In this document: positions 12,601-23,912 of the stretch, in pieces
Layout of the letters: each line of letters opens with the position of its first letter
How positions within the stretch are numbered: position 1 is the stretch's first letter
Assembly: GCA_025504975.1 (NCBI GenBank)
Contig: JANUWI010000001.1
Coordinates: forward strand, 558,001 to 622,000
DNA from: Plenodomus lindquistii
Taxonomy: Eukaryota; Ascomycota; Dothideomycetes; Pleosporales; Leptosphaeriaceae
Direction: 5' to 3'
DNA length: 64,000 nucleotides
Notes under the pieces: generated by a model
Told to the model about the DNA's origin: nothing
Database searches by the model: none
Seen by the model: only the letters and a program-made list of their open reading frames with translations
Position numbers and translations under genes: made by a program

Positions 12601-14100
12601 GTGCTTAGCTAGAACGGGTCGACCCACAAACGAATCTGTAACCTCAGCAAGGGCTATAAGGGCAGGATAAAGTAGCGCAAAGAAGAGTGCACCCCCCTTG
12701 ATAAACAAGCCTATTGAGGTGTCTGGAGCATTGTAAAACAGGGAGCCGCCTATCAAGGCCTGCACCACGGTTGTGGCTTGCTTGACGATAAGGGTCTGCT
12801 TGTCACCCCAGAGAATTTGAAATTGGCGTATGGTAGCCGTCTTGACCTGGGTGAAGTATCCCGCGGACTCTGCAGCATTCTTGGGAATACCTTTGTTCCT
12901 CTCGCGAGCCACCTGTTCCTTGAAATCTGCTGTGTTCTGCTGAGCCTCGGGGCTAGTGGGATAGTCAAGCTCGGCCATCATTCTTCGTTTGATTGACGAG
13001 TTGTCGTAGGCAGCGAGAAGCTCGTCCGTTGATCGAGGGGCTCGGTCCTCGAACCCAGGAGCAATGACGCGCACCGCAGGTGAAGACACACCTGCCAGGA
13101 AATCCGACTTGTTGGCTGCGGGATCGCACAGGAAGCCAAGGTCCTCCATGTATGGGACAGCTTCATCACGAGTTCCGTAGAAGATCTGCTTGCCTTTGTC
13201 AAGAATCAGGATCTTGTCGAATTGCTCATAAATGCCGTTACCAGCCTGGTACAGAGTGGTAATTGTAGCAAGACCGAGGATGTCTGTCATGGCACGCATG
13301 GCTTTTGTCCAGTCAAGCGCACTGCTAGCATCAAGACCTCGAGTCGAGTTGTCCCAAGTGTAAACGCTACCTCTGGTTGCAAGACACTCGAGAATGGACA
13401 CTCGCTTGCGCTCGCCACCCGAAACACCGCGAATAAACTCATTTCCAACCTTAGTGTCCTTTGTGTGTGTGATACCAAGAGACTTCAGAAGGAACTCTTT
13501 GTAAGCTTGGGCGTACTCCTCTTCTGTCTTGATGTCCGGTGGCAGATTGAAGGGCACGTTCAATCGCGTCGCAAAGTCGAGGGTGTCGCTGACAGTTAAA
13601 GTTGGGAAGAAGATCTCCTCCTCAGTGTTCATGATGATCTGGCCACGATATTGCTTGGCTTCTTCGCTGGTCATGGAACCAAACGAGACATCGCCTGTGA
13701 TCTCTGCAAAGCCATTTGTGTGGTTTGACAGTAAGTTGAGCAGTGTTGTGCATCCGGCTCCTGGGTTGCCGAGGACAAGCAACATCTCGCCCGGCTTGAC
13801 GCAACCAGAAGAGTTGTCGATGATCGTCTTTAGGGGTGGATTCTTATTGCCCTTTCCGATAGGATTGAATTGAGAGAGAACATTTTCGTTGTAAAGTGCA
13901 TCGCTGCTGACACCCTTCACTGTGAGGTTTTGCCAGGTCACGCCCAGCTTCTTCGGTTTGCCATTGTTGCTCTCGTTGCGCTGCCGTATTTGTAGAATAT
14001 CTGGGGTGATAGGCCACTGTGATATGTCTCGGGTTTCGATTTTGTAAGCCTTTTCGTCGTCTAAATGCTCCGCGCTCGAGTTCTCGATGGGGTCCGCCAT
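9679..14100 (-). CDS. PDR-type ABC transporter (ABCG full-size)
   Basis: Five minus-strand exons: 14100-11674, 11620-11296, 11243-10333, 10278-10115 and 10057-9679, together 1401 residues, all with GT-AG borders and matching phase. The order is NBD1-TMD1-NBD2-TMD2, the reverse topology of pleiotropic drug resistance pumps in the plasma membrane. NBD1 has the variant Walker A GNPGAGCTTLL with Cys in place of Lys, signature VSGGERKRVS, and the degenerate Walker B region YTWDNSTRGLDAS. NBD2 has canonical GSSGAGKTTLLDVL and FLDEPTSGLDGQ, but a degenerate signature LSIEQRKRLTIG. This pairing of degenerate sites is typical of the family. Two six-helix membrane domains and the Cys-containing extracellular loop before the last helix are present. 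The likely role is efflux of toxic or antifungal compounds; the substrate cannot be read from sequence. An in-frame ATG lies 17 codons upstream at 14151. Confidence 0.95.
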
Positions 14101-15326
14101 TAGGGAGGGGGGTTTGACTGGAGGGCTTGCCAATGCCTCCAGGAAAATCAATTCTAAAATTACGTATGACTGAGAAATTGACGGCTAAGAGGGAGAAACG
14201 AACCCAGTCTATTTGAGAAAAGAGGATGAAAAGAGGAAGAGTTGGAAAAATTGTTAGCACATTGGCAAGGACAGGCTGAATGGTTGTATTTGAGCCCCCT
14301 TGAACTGCACACGGAGGAGATGGCACTACTACGATTCGCACGTTAGATCTGCTTGCGGTGCTGCAAACCAACGGGCCAGGACCGGAGTGATGTCCAACCG
14401 CTCGCTTGTTGACTTTTGGCCCTTGGGTGTCGTAGTCAACGGCCGTAGCACGGGCGAATTTGCTAGCCTGTCAGACTACACTCGGATCTAGAAACCCCCC
14501 GTTCAAGTTCACCCACGGTCCTTTATGACATTGATCGCTCTGCACATTGTCCAACTTGGAAGGAGATAACGTAAGTCAGCGTCCTCCGCGAGATACCGTC
14601 GTTTGCCACATGACTTGTTCAAAAGTACTATGTTTGGTGATCACTTTACGGATTACTGGAGTTGTGGTACCCTCAAAAGGCTAAAAGCCTACGCGGAAGT
14701 AGGCTAGTCACTTTCGATCAGATGATTACGCTAGCGTAATTTCTGAATAGTAATCCGTCGAGGCTGCAGACGATTCACGAACACGCACGAAAGATTGCCA
14801 TGCCGCAGATCGTCTTGAGTCTACGGATGTAGTTCCGCAGTACACGATGTTTGCATAACACTGGATATTTGCACGTCGGCTCGCGTCTGAGTCTCCGACT
14901 TTGGCAAATCAGACAGCCAGAGTCCGCCTCCCGAAGGACCCACCGTCGGAGTTTAGCAAATGGCATCACTAGAATCCTGGTTATCTTCCTTGGGGACGCA
15001 GCTTTTCAGCTGGTGGAGTTTAGTTGGGCCGTTCTCCTTCAGGCTTCCACCCACTGTTGTACCACTTTTGATAGCTCATGAGATGTCACGTAATCAGTAG
15101 AGTTGACGTCAGAAGATGTCCTAGCCGGCTTTCAAGATTCGCAATGAGTATTTGATAAGGCATAGGCCTGATGAAAGCTCACATCCCGCTGCACAGCATC
15201 CTGTCTGACCAAAGCAACCAAAAATCTGCTTCCAGTATCCAACTAGCACGGACCACTCCCTGCAGTCACCGACACGGCCACCCAATCAACATCTCGACAA
15301 CGACATAGTACTATCGTACGGATACG
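14101..15326. promoter_or_regulatory. Shared upstream region of ABC transporter and tautomerase
   Basis: A 1.2-kb divergent intergenic region with no coding frame of note. It is distinctive for nested symmetric elements: ACGGATTACT at 14648-14657 facing AGTAATCCGT at 14749-14758, AGCCTAC/GTAGGCT arms at 14686-14692 and 14699-14705, and a perfect 16-bp palindrome at 14725-14740. CGG-containing half sites would suit a zinc-cluster regulator, which often controls PDR pumps in fungi, but no binding is shown. Confidence 0.5.
14648..14758. repeat. Nested inverted repeats around a 16-bp palindrome
   Basis: The outer arms are ACGGATTACT and AGTAATCCGT, perfect complements about 90 bases apart. Inside are a 7-bp hairpin (AGCCTAC, 6-base loop, GTAGGCT) and the palindrome ATTACGCTAGCGTAAT. 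The arrangement could be an operator cluster, a small non-coding RNA or the trace of a mobile element. Confidence 0.7.
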
Positions 15327-15782
15327 ATGCCGCTTTGGAACATCTTCCACTCTGACGGTACTTTTGAAGATGAAGCCAGTCAAGCCGCTCTCACCGCCGA
15401 CATCACATCATTCTACACTTCTAAACTTGGACTACCAGCCTTCTATGTCGTTGTGAACTTTATCCGCATGGCCAACCAGAATAGCATCTGGGTCGGTGGC
15501 AAGAAAATCACCAAAGAGAAGCCTTTTGTCCGTATGGTTATAGAGCACATTGCTGTTCACACGGACAATAATGAGACCGCCTACAAGAGGACCGCAGATG
15601 GCATCGACCGCGTCCTCAAACCTCACATTGCGGACAAGGGATACGATTGGGAATTTCACGTCGACGAGACGGAGAGAAACCTTTGGAAGGTGCAGGGATT
15701 ACATGCACCTCCATTCAAGAGTGAGGCAGAGAAGGTCTGGGTCAAGCAGAACAAAGCAACACCATGGGAGAACAAGTCGTAG
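15327..15782 (+). CDS. Tautomerase, cis-CaaD-like
   Basis: A single exon of 151 residues starting MPLWNIFHSDGTFEDEASQ. Tautomerase-superfamily enzymes use the N-terminal proline, exposed after Met removal, as general base; Pro2 is present here. The pattern LPAFYVVVNFIRM and the later IWVGGKK are typical of the longer fungal and bacterial cis-3-chloroacrylic acid dehalogenase-like group (Tautomerase_3), which is about 150 residues long, twice the size of 4-oxalocrotonate tautomerase. In fungi the natural substrate is mostly unknown, and dehalogenation should not be assumed. It lies head to head with the ABC transporter, which could mean shared control of a detoxification response; that is inference only. 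Confidence 0.85.
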   Translation: MPLWNIFHSDGTFEDEASQAALTADITSFYTSKLGLPAFYVVVNFIRMANQNSIWVGGKKITKEKPFVRMVIEHIAVHTDNNETAYKRTADGIDRVLKPHIADKGYDWEFHVDETERNLWKVQGLHAPPFKSEAEKVWVKQNKATPWENKS

Positions 15783-16661
15783 CGTGGGACAACGCACCAA
15801 CGGGACGATCTCCGATCGCCTATGTCCATGGGTGTGGTAGTGCGTTAATGCAAAAAGCTTGTCTGGTTTGGACTGTTCGGCATACTATGGCGCAAATGAT
15901 AAGTGTTCCGGCGTTTGGTAATTGCCAACAACAAGATTCTGTGACTGCGTGAACTACATTGGGGCAAAATGATCAACGCCATGCATTATAAGTGCACCAT
16001 CCGTGAAAGTACTATTAACGTGGCGGATGGTTGTGCTCCATGTGCTAATAAAGACCAACAAGCCACAATACCATATAGACTGGTGAAAATTCGTGTGAGC
16101 CAAGAGGATTCTCCGCTCTAGCAATAGCTCTGGTTAGTCAGCCAATTATTAGCAAGTCTCCAGCCTACACATGATGTTTCATCCGTCTATACGAAGGCTC
16201 TGGGTCAAATGAAGTAGCCCAAAAGATGCACGAGGAGCCATACGCAAGGAGACCTTCACAACGATTCTCTAGTAGATAGGCATTCATACAAGGTACATGT
16301 CCAAACTGAGAATGTTCCTTAGCTACAAAAAACAGGAACTCTAAAACTGTGCCCAAGTTGGCACAAATACGAGCAGGATATGATTCCGGCTCAAATGCGG
16401 GTAACTCAGTTGACCGAGAGAAGAGGAGCTGGTAGCTTTTCACGGTCCGTCTATGCTTATTCTAGTGTTAGGGTAAACCTAACCACACACGAGCTCCTTC
16501 GTACGGTAGTGCCCTTTGTGAACGGTCCAATAGCTGTCTAGTTCCGTGCGCTTACAAGAGACGGGGAGCTGTACATGCTACGGGTCGGGGTCTTACTCAC
16601 GGTCAGTTCAGCCAATGACTGATCAGTGGCCATCATCTCCTGCCCTCCTTCCTCATCAGGC
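15783..16661. other. Convergent intergenic region, no gene seen
   Basis: About 0.9 kb between the tautomerase and the facing reductase gene. It should hold both 3' ends. Only short unsupported frames, for example 92 codons at 16165-16443 on the minus strand. Confidence 0.55.
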
Positions 16662-18010
16662 TCAGGTATCGACTCTAATTCTCATACCAAAGTCGTTCAG
16701 TGTCTTGACGTACTGGTCACCTAACAAGGCAGGTGTTAAGATACCACCTCCTAGCTTTCCGGCTTCCGTCTCTTGCAAGCGTCCCCGAACAATCACTTGC
16801 GCGGCCGCACTCATTGTGATGGCAGTCGCTACATATCCTCCATGAGCAACATCCAGATGTGCCGTCACCTTCCCTTTACCATCCTCTGCGATACCGACAC
16901 CGCGATAGTTCATGAAGTCGTTCTTCATACTTTCTTTTGTTGGGCCGCTGCCTGGGCTTGGAATGACAAACTTCTTCAGTAGTGGAGCAAGAATCCATCT
17001 CGAGAGCGGAATAGCAAGGAGCACAGCTGTGAGACCCAAGGCTAGCTTCTGGGCAAAGCCAGTGAAGATACCGGTCGCTCGTGCAAACTCGTTGAAGCGG
17101 AACTTGGAACCATACGCCAGGTTGCGGTCGCCAGAAGACTCGTAAAGGCCCCACGAGCGATGCACAATACATTCGTCAACGCTGGCCATGAGTCCAGTCG
17201 TTTGCACGCCACCGAGCTCAGGAACGGATAGAAGACCAAAAAGACGATATAGGAGGCTTCCCTTCGGCGGTCCCACAACTTCTGTTGCCTGTACAGGAGA
17301 TAATGAGTACGGGTGCATGCTCTTTCCTAGGTGGCTCAACGAGTAGTTGTTGAAGAGGTCCAACATTGTCAAAGCTGTACCCCCGCTAATACCAGACTTG
17401 AATTTGTAGAGTGTCATGATGGCACGCTCACAAGCTGTGTTGTATCGCTTGCGAACTTCCCTGGCCAAGACGTACGCCATGATGTCTGCAGGAACGGAAT
17501 CGAGGCCGCATTCAGGTATGATGATGCTGTGATTCTTCTTCGCAACAGCGTCGTACTTGGCGATCATATCGTAGATCCAGGGTACTTCACCAGTACTGTC
17601 AAGGTAGTGGGTCCCATTGTTGGCACATGCAGCAAGCACAGGCTCCCCGTAGTGCATGAACGGACCAACTGTAGTGACCAGGAGCTTGGTCTTGACGACG
17701 AGAGCATTCAACTGATCTGGATTGAGCTCACAAACCTCAACGTCTGCCATGTGTTAGGATTGTGCCGTGTGCAATGACCTCGCCGTGGCAACATCCACAC
17801 TTCACGAAGGCACTCACCTGGCTGTTTGCGATTGGGATTCAGCTTCGTCAAATCATCGACAACACCCTGAAGCTTTTTGGCACTGCGTCCAGCGATTGCC
17901 CACCTGAGATCCTCTGGGAGCTGAGTGCTGATCCACTCTGCAACAAACTTGCCAGTGTATCCCGTCGCGCCAAGCAGGATAAGCTCATACTGTCGAGTTT
18001 CGTTTGCCAT
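16662..18010 (-). CDS. Saccharopine dehydrogenase-like oxidoreductase (SCCPDH / trans-acting enoyl reductase type)
   Basis: Two minus-strand exons, 18010-17818 and 17743-16662, give 424 residues. The N-terminal Rossmann motif LLGATGYTGKFVAEWI (residues 11-26) binds a dinucleotide, with the AGRSAKKL segment following. Downstream are TTVGPFMHYGEPVLAACANNGTHYLD (in two pieces on either side of VLAA) and PECGLDSVPADIMAYVL, both characteristic of the SCCPDH family, which includes human SCCPDH and mycobacterial trans-acting enoyl reductases. A hydrophobic stretch near residues 300-325 may be a membrane or lipid-droplet anchor. The family is distinct from true lysine-pathway saccharopine dehydrogenase, and the substrate is unknown. 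The start at 18010 is the first ATG; an upstream GTG four codons earlier is ignored. Confidence 0.88.
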
Positions 18011-19896
18011 GTCGTCGACCACTTCTGATTAAAGGAGTATCAAGCAGCGAGGTGAGGCTTCAGGACGAGATGAGAGGCCACTGCACAGAGACAAACTTCG
18101 TTACACTTGTTGTTGAGCACACGCGTCGGACAAAGAGCTGCATTGGGTGAGGGCGATGACCAGCCTCGGCTAGCATGACGCAGATAAGTAGAAAGTTAAA
18201 ATTGTCATGTGAAATGGTCGTCGACTCAAACCATTTGTCTGGTGACATGCCAGTGTAACACTTGTGCCTGCATCTGCCATTATTGAGATGCTGCGGGGTC
18301 TTTGATGCGTGCACACATAAGCAAACGAGATCGAGGTATGATTGGGACAGCCCTGCAGAGATCTCACGCTTGCAGCCGATCCGGCTAGAGGCCATTGGCG
18401 CGTGCTTTCCTGCGTGCAATGCCCCTCGCGTTACGACAGCCGATTCTTCACCGCTACCACACTCGATGCTTTGGAGCTGAGAGCCTCAGACGACAGCGCA
18501 GATACTTTCGCCAGCTAGTCTACTGACGACGTGTTCTAGTGAAGCTTACATCCTGGTGTAGAGGCTATCGTCGCCAGGATGCGGAAATAATGAGGCTCAC
18601 GGTAGCCCTCGACATGTCCTGCAAGACTCCCACGAGGCAGCATCGCCAATTCGCCCGAAATGTAGGCTGCCTCCGCCCGAATCTACGCGTGAGCCTTTTC
18701 TCTAGGAGACGCTCGTTGTCCACGACGCGATCGCGAAAAAGTCGCTTCGAGCAGCTGCCTTGTCCGGCGCTTACACTGCCACAAGCCTTTAGCTATAGAA
18801 ATACAAGACCTATACAATTCCATCACTGGCACCCTCAAAGCGAGCTGTTCTTCAGACGCGCTTTCGCAGTTTGGCTGCTTTGCTGTGTATTGCCGCCTCT
18901 CGAGCACTTGCCCAAGGTTCACAGCGAACGATCCGACGAAACACTACTTTCGTGTTCAACAAATCTGGCCATAGCAGGGCAAAGCAAGCTTGTGAACAAG
19001 CTCGTTTGCAAATGTTTCAACCGCATTGGCAAGACCTCACTGTACTGCCCTTACGCACTTGTGTGAGGTGTGGAACAAGGGCTTGACTGTGAGTCGACGA
19101 TGGTTGTCGAGGCCATCGGCTTCTCTCATCCGAGTGAGTTCAACACTCGAATGCATCGAGGAGATGCTAGGCCGGTTATGTCTCAACGTGTCTTAGCTCC
19201 AAGGACTCGATTCACCGTGTACCTGCCACGGGAAAACCGTGCCTCTCGCCTAGGAGCTGTTGCGCTGGATCGACTTCATGAGCTTCACGACATACTGGAG
19301 ATGGGCTCTCCAGGACGGTGCAGTCCATTTCTGGCGCTATCGACATCATGGCCTGCGCCATGACGAGAGGTTCCGAATGCGGACAGACTGGGATGAGACG
19401 CCCCGCTCACTCAGTTGATCATTGCGGGCCATATCAAGAAGCCACTAGCGAAGGCGATAGAGATGTGAAACGATGTTTGCATTCCGAGTAACCTGTCAGT
19501 GACCTGGCGAGCCTTCTGGGATGGTTACACTGGACAGGTCGAGGTGGGCCCAGCTGAACTAATCAAACAGTCTTGGAGAATTGCGGCAGATATTGCCCTG
19601 CGGACTTGGAGACTTTGGTTGATCCAACAAAGGTAAGCCCAATACCATTCTGGCTCGTTGCTGAGGCCGACGCTGGTCACGGGATGCCAGGGTGTCGCGA
19701 CAGCCGCCTACCACAGCACACCCTGGTGACCCTGCAGGTGTGGCTGCCCGCAGGGTCACGAACGCCAAGCACGCTACCATCCCAGGCGTCTCTTTATAAA
19801 CCCCCGCGCCTTCCTCTCTTACAATAACACTTCGTTCCCACTCATGCCGCATCGACTCGATTTCGTGTATTCTCTTCCCGAAATTCCATCTCCGTC
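18011..19896. promoter_or_regulatory. Divergent intergenic region upstream of reductase and RING-PHD genes
   Basis: About 1.9 kb. The largest frame, 175 codons at 18539-19066 plus, has no domain and an irregular composition, so it is not called. A TATA-like element lies near the RING-PHD gene. The remainder shows nothing recognised. Confidence 0.5.
19795..19800 (+). promoter_or_regulatory. TATA-like box of the RING-PHD gene
   Basis: TATAAA, about 97 bases before the ATG at 19897, at a plausible distance for a fungal core promoter followed by a short pyrimidine-rich leader. Confidence 0.45.
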
Positions 19897-22003
19897 ATGG
19901 CAGAGACTTGTATAGTCTGTCTGGGTGAGCTCGTTCCTCAAGATGAGGTTCCTGCCGCCACCGAAGTGTTAACCGCGACCAATCCGCTTGAAGTTGGGGC
20001 TGATGCCGACGACCAACATGGCGGCAACAACACCAAGGCCACCACCGAGTCCAACAAAGACGCCGAACTAGTTGCGCATCTGCTGCCCTGCGGTCACGAC
20101 TTACACAACGACTGCCTCAAGCCTTGGGTCGAACGAGCGAACAGCTGTCCCATATGTCGAGCCAGCTTCAACATGGTCGAACTCAGCGTGCGCGTTGGAG
20201 GTATGTGAACCCAGGACCTCGCCGGACAGTGCACAGGCACCGTTGCTGTTGTTATGCGGTAGCGGCCCGGCTACTGGCTAAATGGTCAGTCGAGCTCAGC
20301 TTAAACTCTGCCCTCCCACGCCACTCAAGCTGCCACACTGGATAGTCCTCCTCGCTGGATCCGTCGCTAATATCCACACAGGCCCCAAACTCTCCGAGTA
20401 TGCTGTACAAGACAAGCAGCAGGTCGCAGACATCGACCCCTCAATGATCATCGAGGACGACTACACACTCGAGGATGACGGAAGCTATGACGCATGCATG
20501 GTGTGTGACGAGTTTGGCGACGCGTCACAGCTCATGTACTGTCACAGCTGCGAGCAGCTGTGCCACGTTTTCTGCGCGGGCCTCGATAGAATGCCAACGC
20601 GTGGACCTTGGTACTGTCATGGCTGCGTAGAAAATCCCGGCTTATTAGAAGCGGCGGCCCGTCGACGCCCTGCTGCTCGAGGCCCTGCTGCGTGGGTCAA
20701 TGGACGAAGTCGCGTGCCACGCAATAACCGCGCGCCAGATGAATGGGTTGGCGTCTGGCAGAGCGTGTGGGACCGCCTACAATTTGACATCGAGTTTCCT
20801 TTTGAGGATGATGAGCCATCGGAAAATCACTCGGAAGTGTTGCGACGCGAGAACCATATTTGGGAACGTCGGTTCGAGCTCGCGCGCCAGGCTGGCGCTG
20901 GCACTCGATTCCGAGCTGCAGCTGATAATGTGCATCGACGGCGCGGCTCCAACCGATCATCGCGCCCCACCAATCGCGCGCTGCACCGAGAACCTCCGAG
21001 AACGCCCAAAGACCCCGAGTCACAAGAAGAGCTTCGTGCCTGGAACCAGTTCGAGAAGGCAAGGGAGCAGTTGGAACAAGATGCGCCACCTGCAGCCAGT
21101 GCAACGAGTGCAAGTAGTCGCCGCGGGCGCAAGCGGAAGTCCGTCGACTCGTCACCTGCGGAACCTGAGCCTCATGAGGAACAGCCGGAACGCAAATTGA
21201 AGCGCCCCCGTACGCGACTGAATATCGACAATGGTGAATCATCAGGAGCCGGAGCGCGTCGCAATACCGCTGCCACAATCAACAACACTACGTCTCATGC
21301 TACGGCATCATCACCGGTAGCAGCGGCACCAAGCGAGACGACCATGGCGCCGGGCTTCCTTCAGTCCCTCTTGCAAGAAGTGGTAGTAGACAGGTTTGCC
21401 GAGCGCGACAAGGAGATTGCCGCACCAAAGCCACGTCACGTCATTGTCGAGCGAGCGTGTTCCCCTCAGCACTCCTCACCTGGTTTGTCTCCGGTCTATC
21501 AGAAGCCGCCAGGCATGTCTACACCGCCGCCTCTGAACCTCGGTCGTCCCAAATCGCCCGACAAACAGGACCATCAGCATTCACCAACGTACTCACCTTA
21601 CTCTCCTGCCGACGATGACCGAGCTGGCCGCCGCAGGCTCACGTACCGTTCCGCTGGTCTTAGCAGCCCGCCCCGATCGAAAGACTCTTCGCCATCACGC
21701 CCCACACTGTCATACTCGACCAAGGCCGAGCTTCAGCGAATGGTCACAGCCGTTCTCAAGCCTGTATACCTGAAAAAGGAAGTTACAAAAGAAGAGTACA
21801 CCGACATCAACCGCGATGTCTCTCGTTTGCTTTATGAGAAGGTTGGCGAAGCTGGTGCAGATGCGCTAGCTGACCATGAGACCCGGGAGAAGTGGCAGCA
21901 AATGGCCGCTTGTGAGGTGGACAGCGCTGTTAAGACAACGCGCTCAAATCGCGGAGTCGTCATGTCTCCTGTTGCCGATGATTCGGCTTCATCTTCTTCA
22001 TAG
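19897..22003 (+). CDS. RING and PHD finger protein, PHRF1-like
   Basis: Two exons, 19897-20200 and 20382-22003, give 641 residues; the intron of 181 bases is the longest simple intron in the window. The RING-H2 ligands are C5, C8, C65, H67, H70, C73, C84 and C87, with an unusually long, acidic and Asn/Thr-rich spacer of 56 residues between the second and third. A PHD finger follows at about residues 138-190 (CMVCDEFGDASQLMYCHSCE then HVFCAGL and WYCHGC). The middle is disordered, Ser/Pro/Arg-rich. The C-terminus (about 550-625) has a helical segment with EKWQQMAACEVDSAV resembling the C-terminal part of human PHRF1 and SCAF-type proteins. RING-PHD order matches PHRF1 and its fission yeast relative. 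A role as nuclear E3 ligase reading chromatin and touching Pol II is inferred from the family. Confidence 0.88.
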
Positions 22004-22525
22004 CCCAGACTTCCTCTTTTGCATGTGTAAAGTAGCGAGCGTGGGAGCTTTTTGGCGTGTATTTGTTTCAAGGCGTATCTAGGCATTGTGAGATGACACA
22101 TCTCGATGGGATAGGGAAGGACAAGGATATGATACCACGGTCAAGGGAGTTTGAGGGTCTCAGTACATAGCGCCTTGTGATATCAGAATTTCCTGACCCG
22201 ACTATGGGTCTCATACCATATCTGCCGCTTCTAATTGATCTTGTGCAGTATTAACATGACGATGTTCGGCCTGTTTGGTTGTGAGGAACGCAGTCGGTTT
22301 CTATTATCGTTATTGATGTGTTTTGTCAGGGAGGTGAGACAGGCACCTAAAAGGAACACGAGTTGCTCACTGGAAACACGTCCTCCGGTACGAAATGTGT
22401 GGTTCACAAGCGACGTGCATTAATTCATTCAAATCGACATCCTATACATTATATCTAGCTCGATCACAGAGACCAGCTACCCCTCACCTCTCCAATTGCG
22501 GCATCTGCGAGAGGGAAAAAGACAT
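22004..22525. other. Convergent intergenic region, no gene seen
   Basis: About 0.5 kb between two facing 3' ends. AT-richer part around 22240-22480; no feature recognised. Confidence 0.55.
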
Positions 22526-23912
22526 CTAAACAATAGCCTCAGGCCGCTCCACCCTCTTCCTTGCCGTCCCCACACCAGCATGACCCCTCTCCTGCTCATC
22601 GCCCAACCACGGCTTCAACGCCTCACCCACCATACTCTGTCTCAAAAAGTAAATCACCTGCCCCACAATAATGAGCACAAAAGCAATAGGATACATCCAA
22701 TGGATGCTCAGCCCAAACACCTCAACCCCAATTGCCACGCCCCAGAAGCTGCCGGTAAGCAGGGAGATGTTGAAGAAAGCCGCGCTAGACAGACGGAACA
22801 GGACGGGCGCAAGCGAGTAGAAGAGCGTGAGGATGAGCGTATATCCGGTGAGATAGCCGCCGACTTTGGAGTTCCAGGTAGCAGAACGAAAGGCATCGCG
22901 GTCAAAGATGCCGGCTTGCGTGCCGTTGATAAACATTGCCCACCACGCCAGCTGTCCTACCACCTCGTACAACGGGCGCTCCGATACAAGCCACTCCTCA
23001 AACACATTGCTCAGGCCGTAAAATGTGGCGCCGAGTAGCGCGAAAAGGTCGCCTTTTACGGCGTCGCTGGCGGCAAAGTTGTTGGCGCCCGTGATGTGGT
23101 CGGAGCCGAAGATTACGCCTAGGCCGCCGATGCACAGGAGGATGCCGATGATTTGCGTCCAGTGGTAGCGTACGCGCAGGAAGAAGAAGGATATTATGAC
23201 GACGACGGCGATGGCCCAGAAGTTGATTAGTTGGGCGGAGAGAATGGTGGTCTGATGAGTGGGCGTTAGCTAGTGGACTTGATTTTATTTTGGAAAGTGG
23301 GTAATGTGCGTACGTAGCGGTAGGCAAGTACGACAAAGTAGTTGCCTTCTACGTCGAAGAAGGCGAGGATGAAGAAACGCCAGCCATCCTTGAGTATGAG
23401 CTTACACCAGCCTTTGAAGCCGTATTTGTAGATTGTGTAGGTGGTGTAGATTAGGTTGAGTAGGACGTAGTTGAAGAAAGACTGGAAAGCGGGGATTGAA
23501 GTCCCCTCGTTGGCAAGGAGCGTGGAAAGAGTGTTGGTGGAGGTAATGCAGATGGCGAGGACTATTCATATTGTTAGCCTTCGTTTGTGGCTTGTGTTTG
23601 GGTAGAATATGGCATATGTCTAGGTTGTGAAAACGTACCCTGCCCCAATAACAACGTAATCCAGAATTGCTTCGTCTTCAGGTATGCGAACCACTGTCCT
23701 TTGGTCTGCGCATCGCGTTCCAGAACTGGGTTCCGATCCAGGCTCCCGCTGTTGACGCCGCCGCTATGTAACTCATTCTCAGATGTTACATAAGTACCTG
23801 CGCCAGCCTTGTCTACTTCTGGAGCGTCTGCGGTACCAGGTCCATAGTGCCCTTTGGCATCGTGGGGCGGAGCCACGACACCAGTGGTGGGGTGCGCTTG
23901 AATCGGGTTCAT
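22526..23912 (-). CDS. SLC35F-type (DUF914) membrane transporter
   Basis: Three minus-strand exons, 23912-23639, 23561-23314 and 23251-22526, encode 415 residues. After a hydrophilic N-terminus of about 75 residues there are roughly ten hydrophobic helices in the EamA/drug-metabolite transporter fold. Family-like stretches include FNYVLLNLIYTTYTIYKYG, FFDVEGNYFVVLAYRY, TTILSAQLINFWAIAVV, ILLCIGGLGVIFGSD and GDLFALLGATFYGLSNVFEE. These fit the SLC35F1/F2/F6 group. Some members move thiamine, queuine or related small molecules, but the substrate cannot be assigned here. The gene lies two genes from THI6, which is only suggestive. The C-terminal tail is short, polar and cytosolic by prediction. 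Confidence 0.88.

Noticed and set aside
18539..19066. 175-codon plus-strand frame in the divergent region
   Set aside because: No recognisable motif, irregular residue composition and no matching exons around it.
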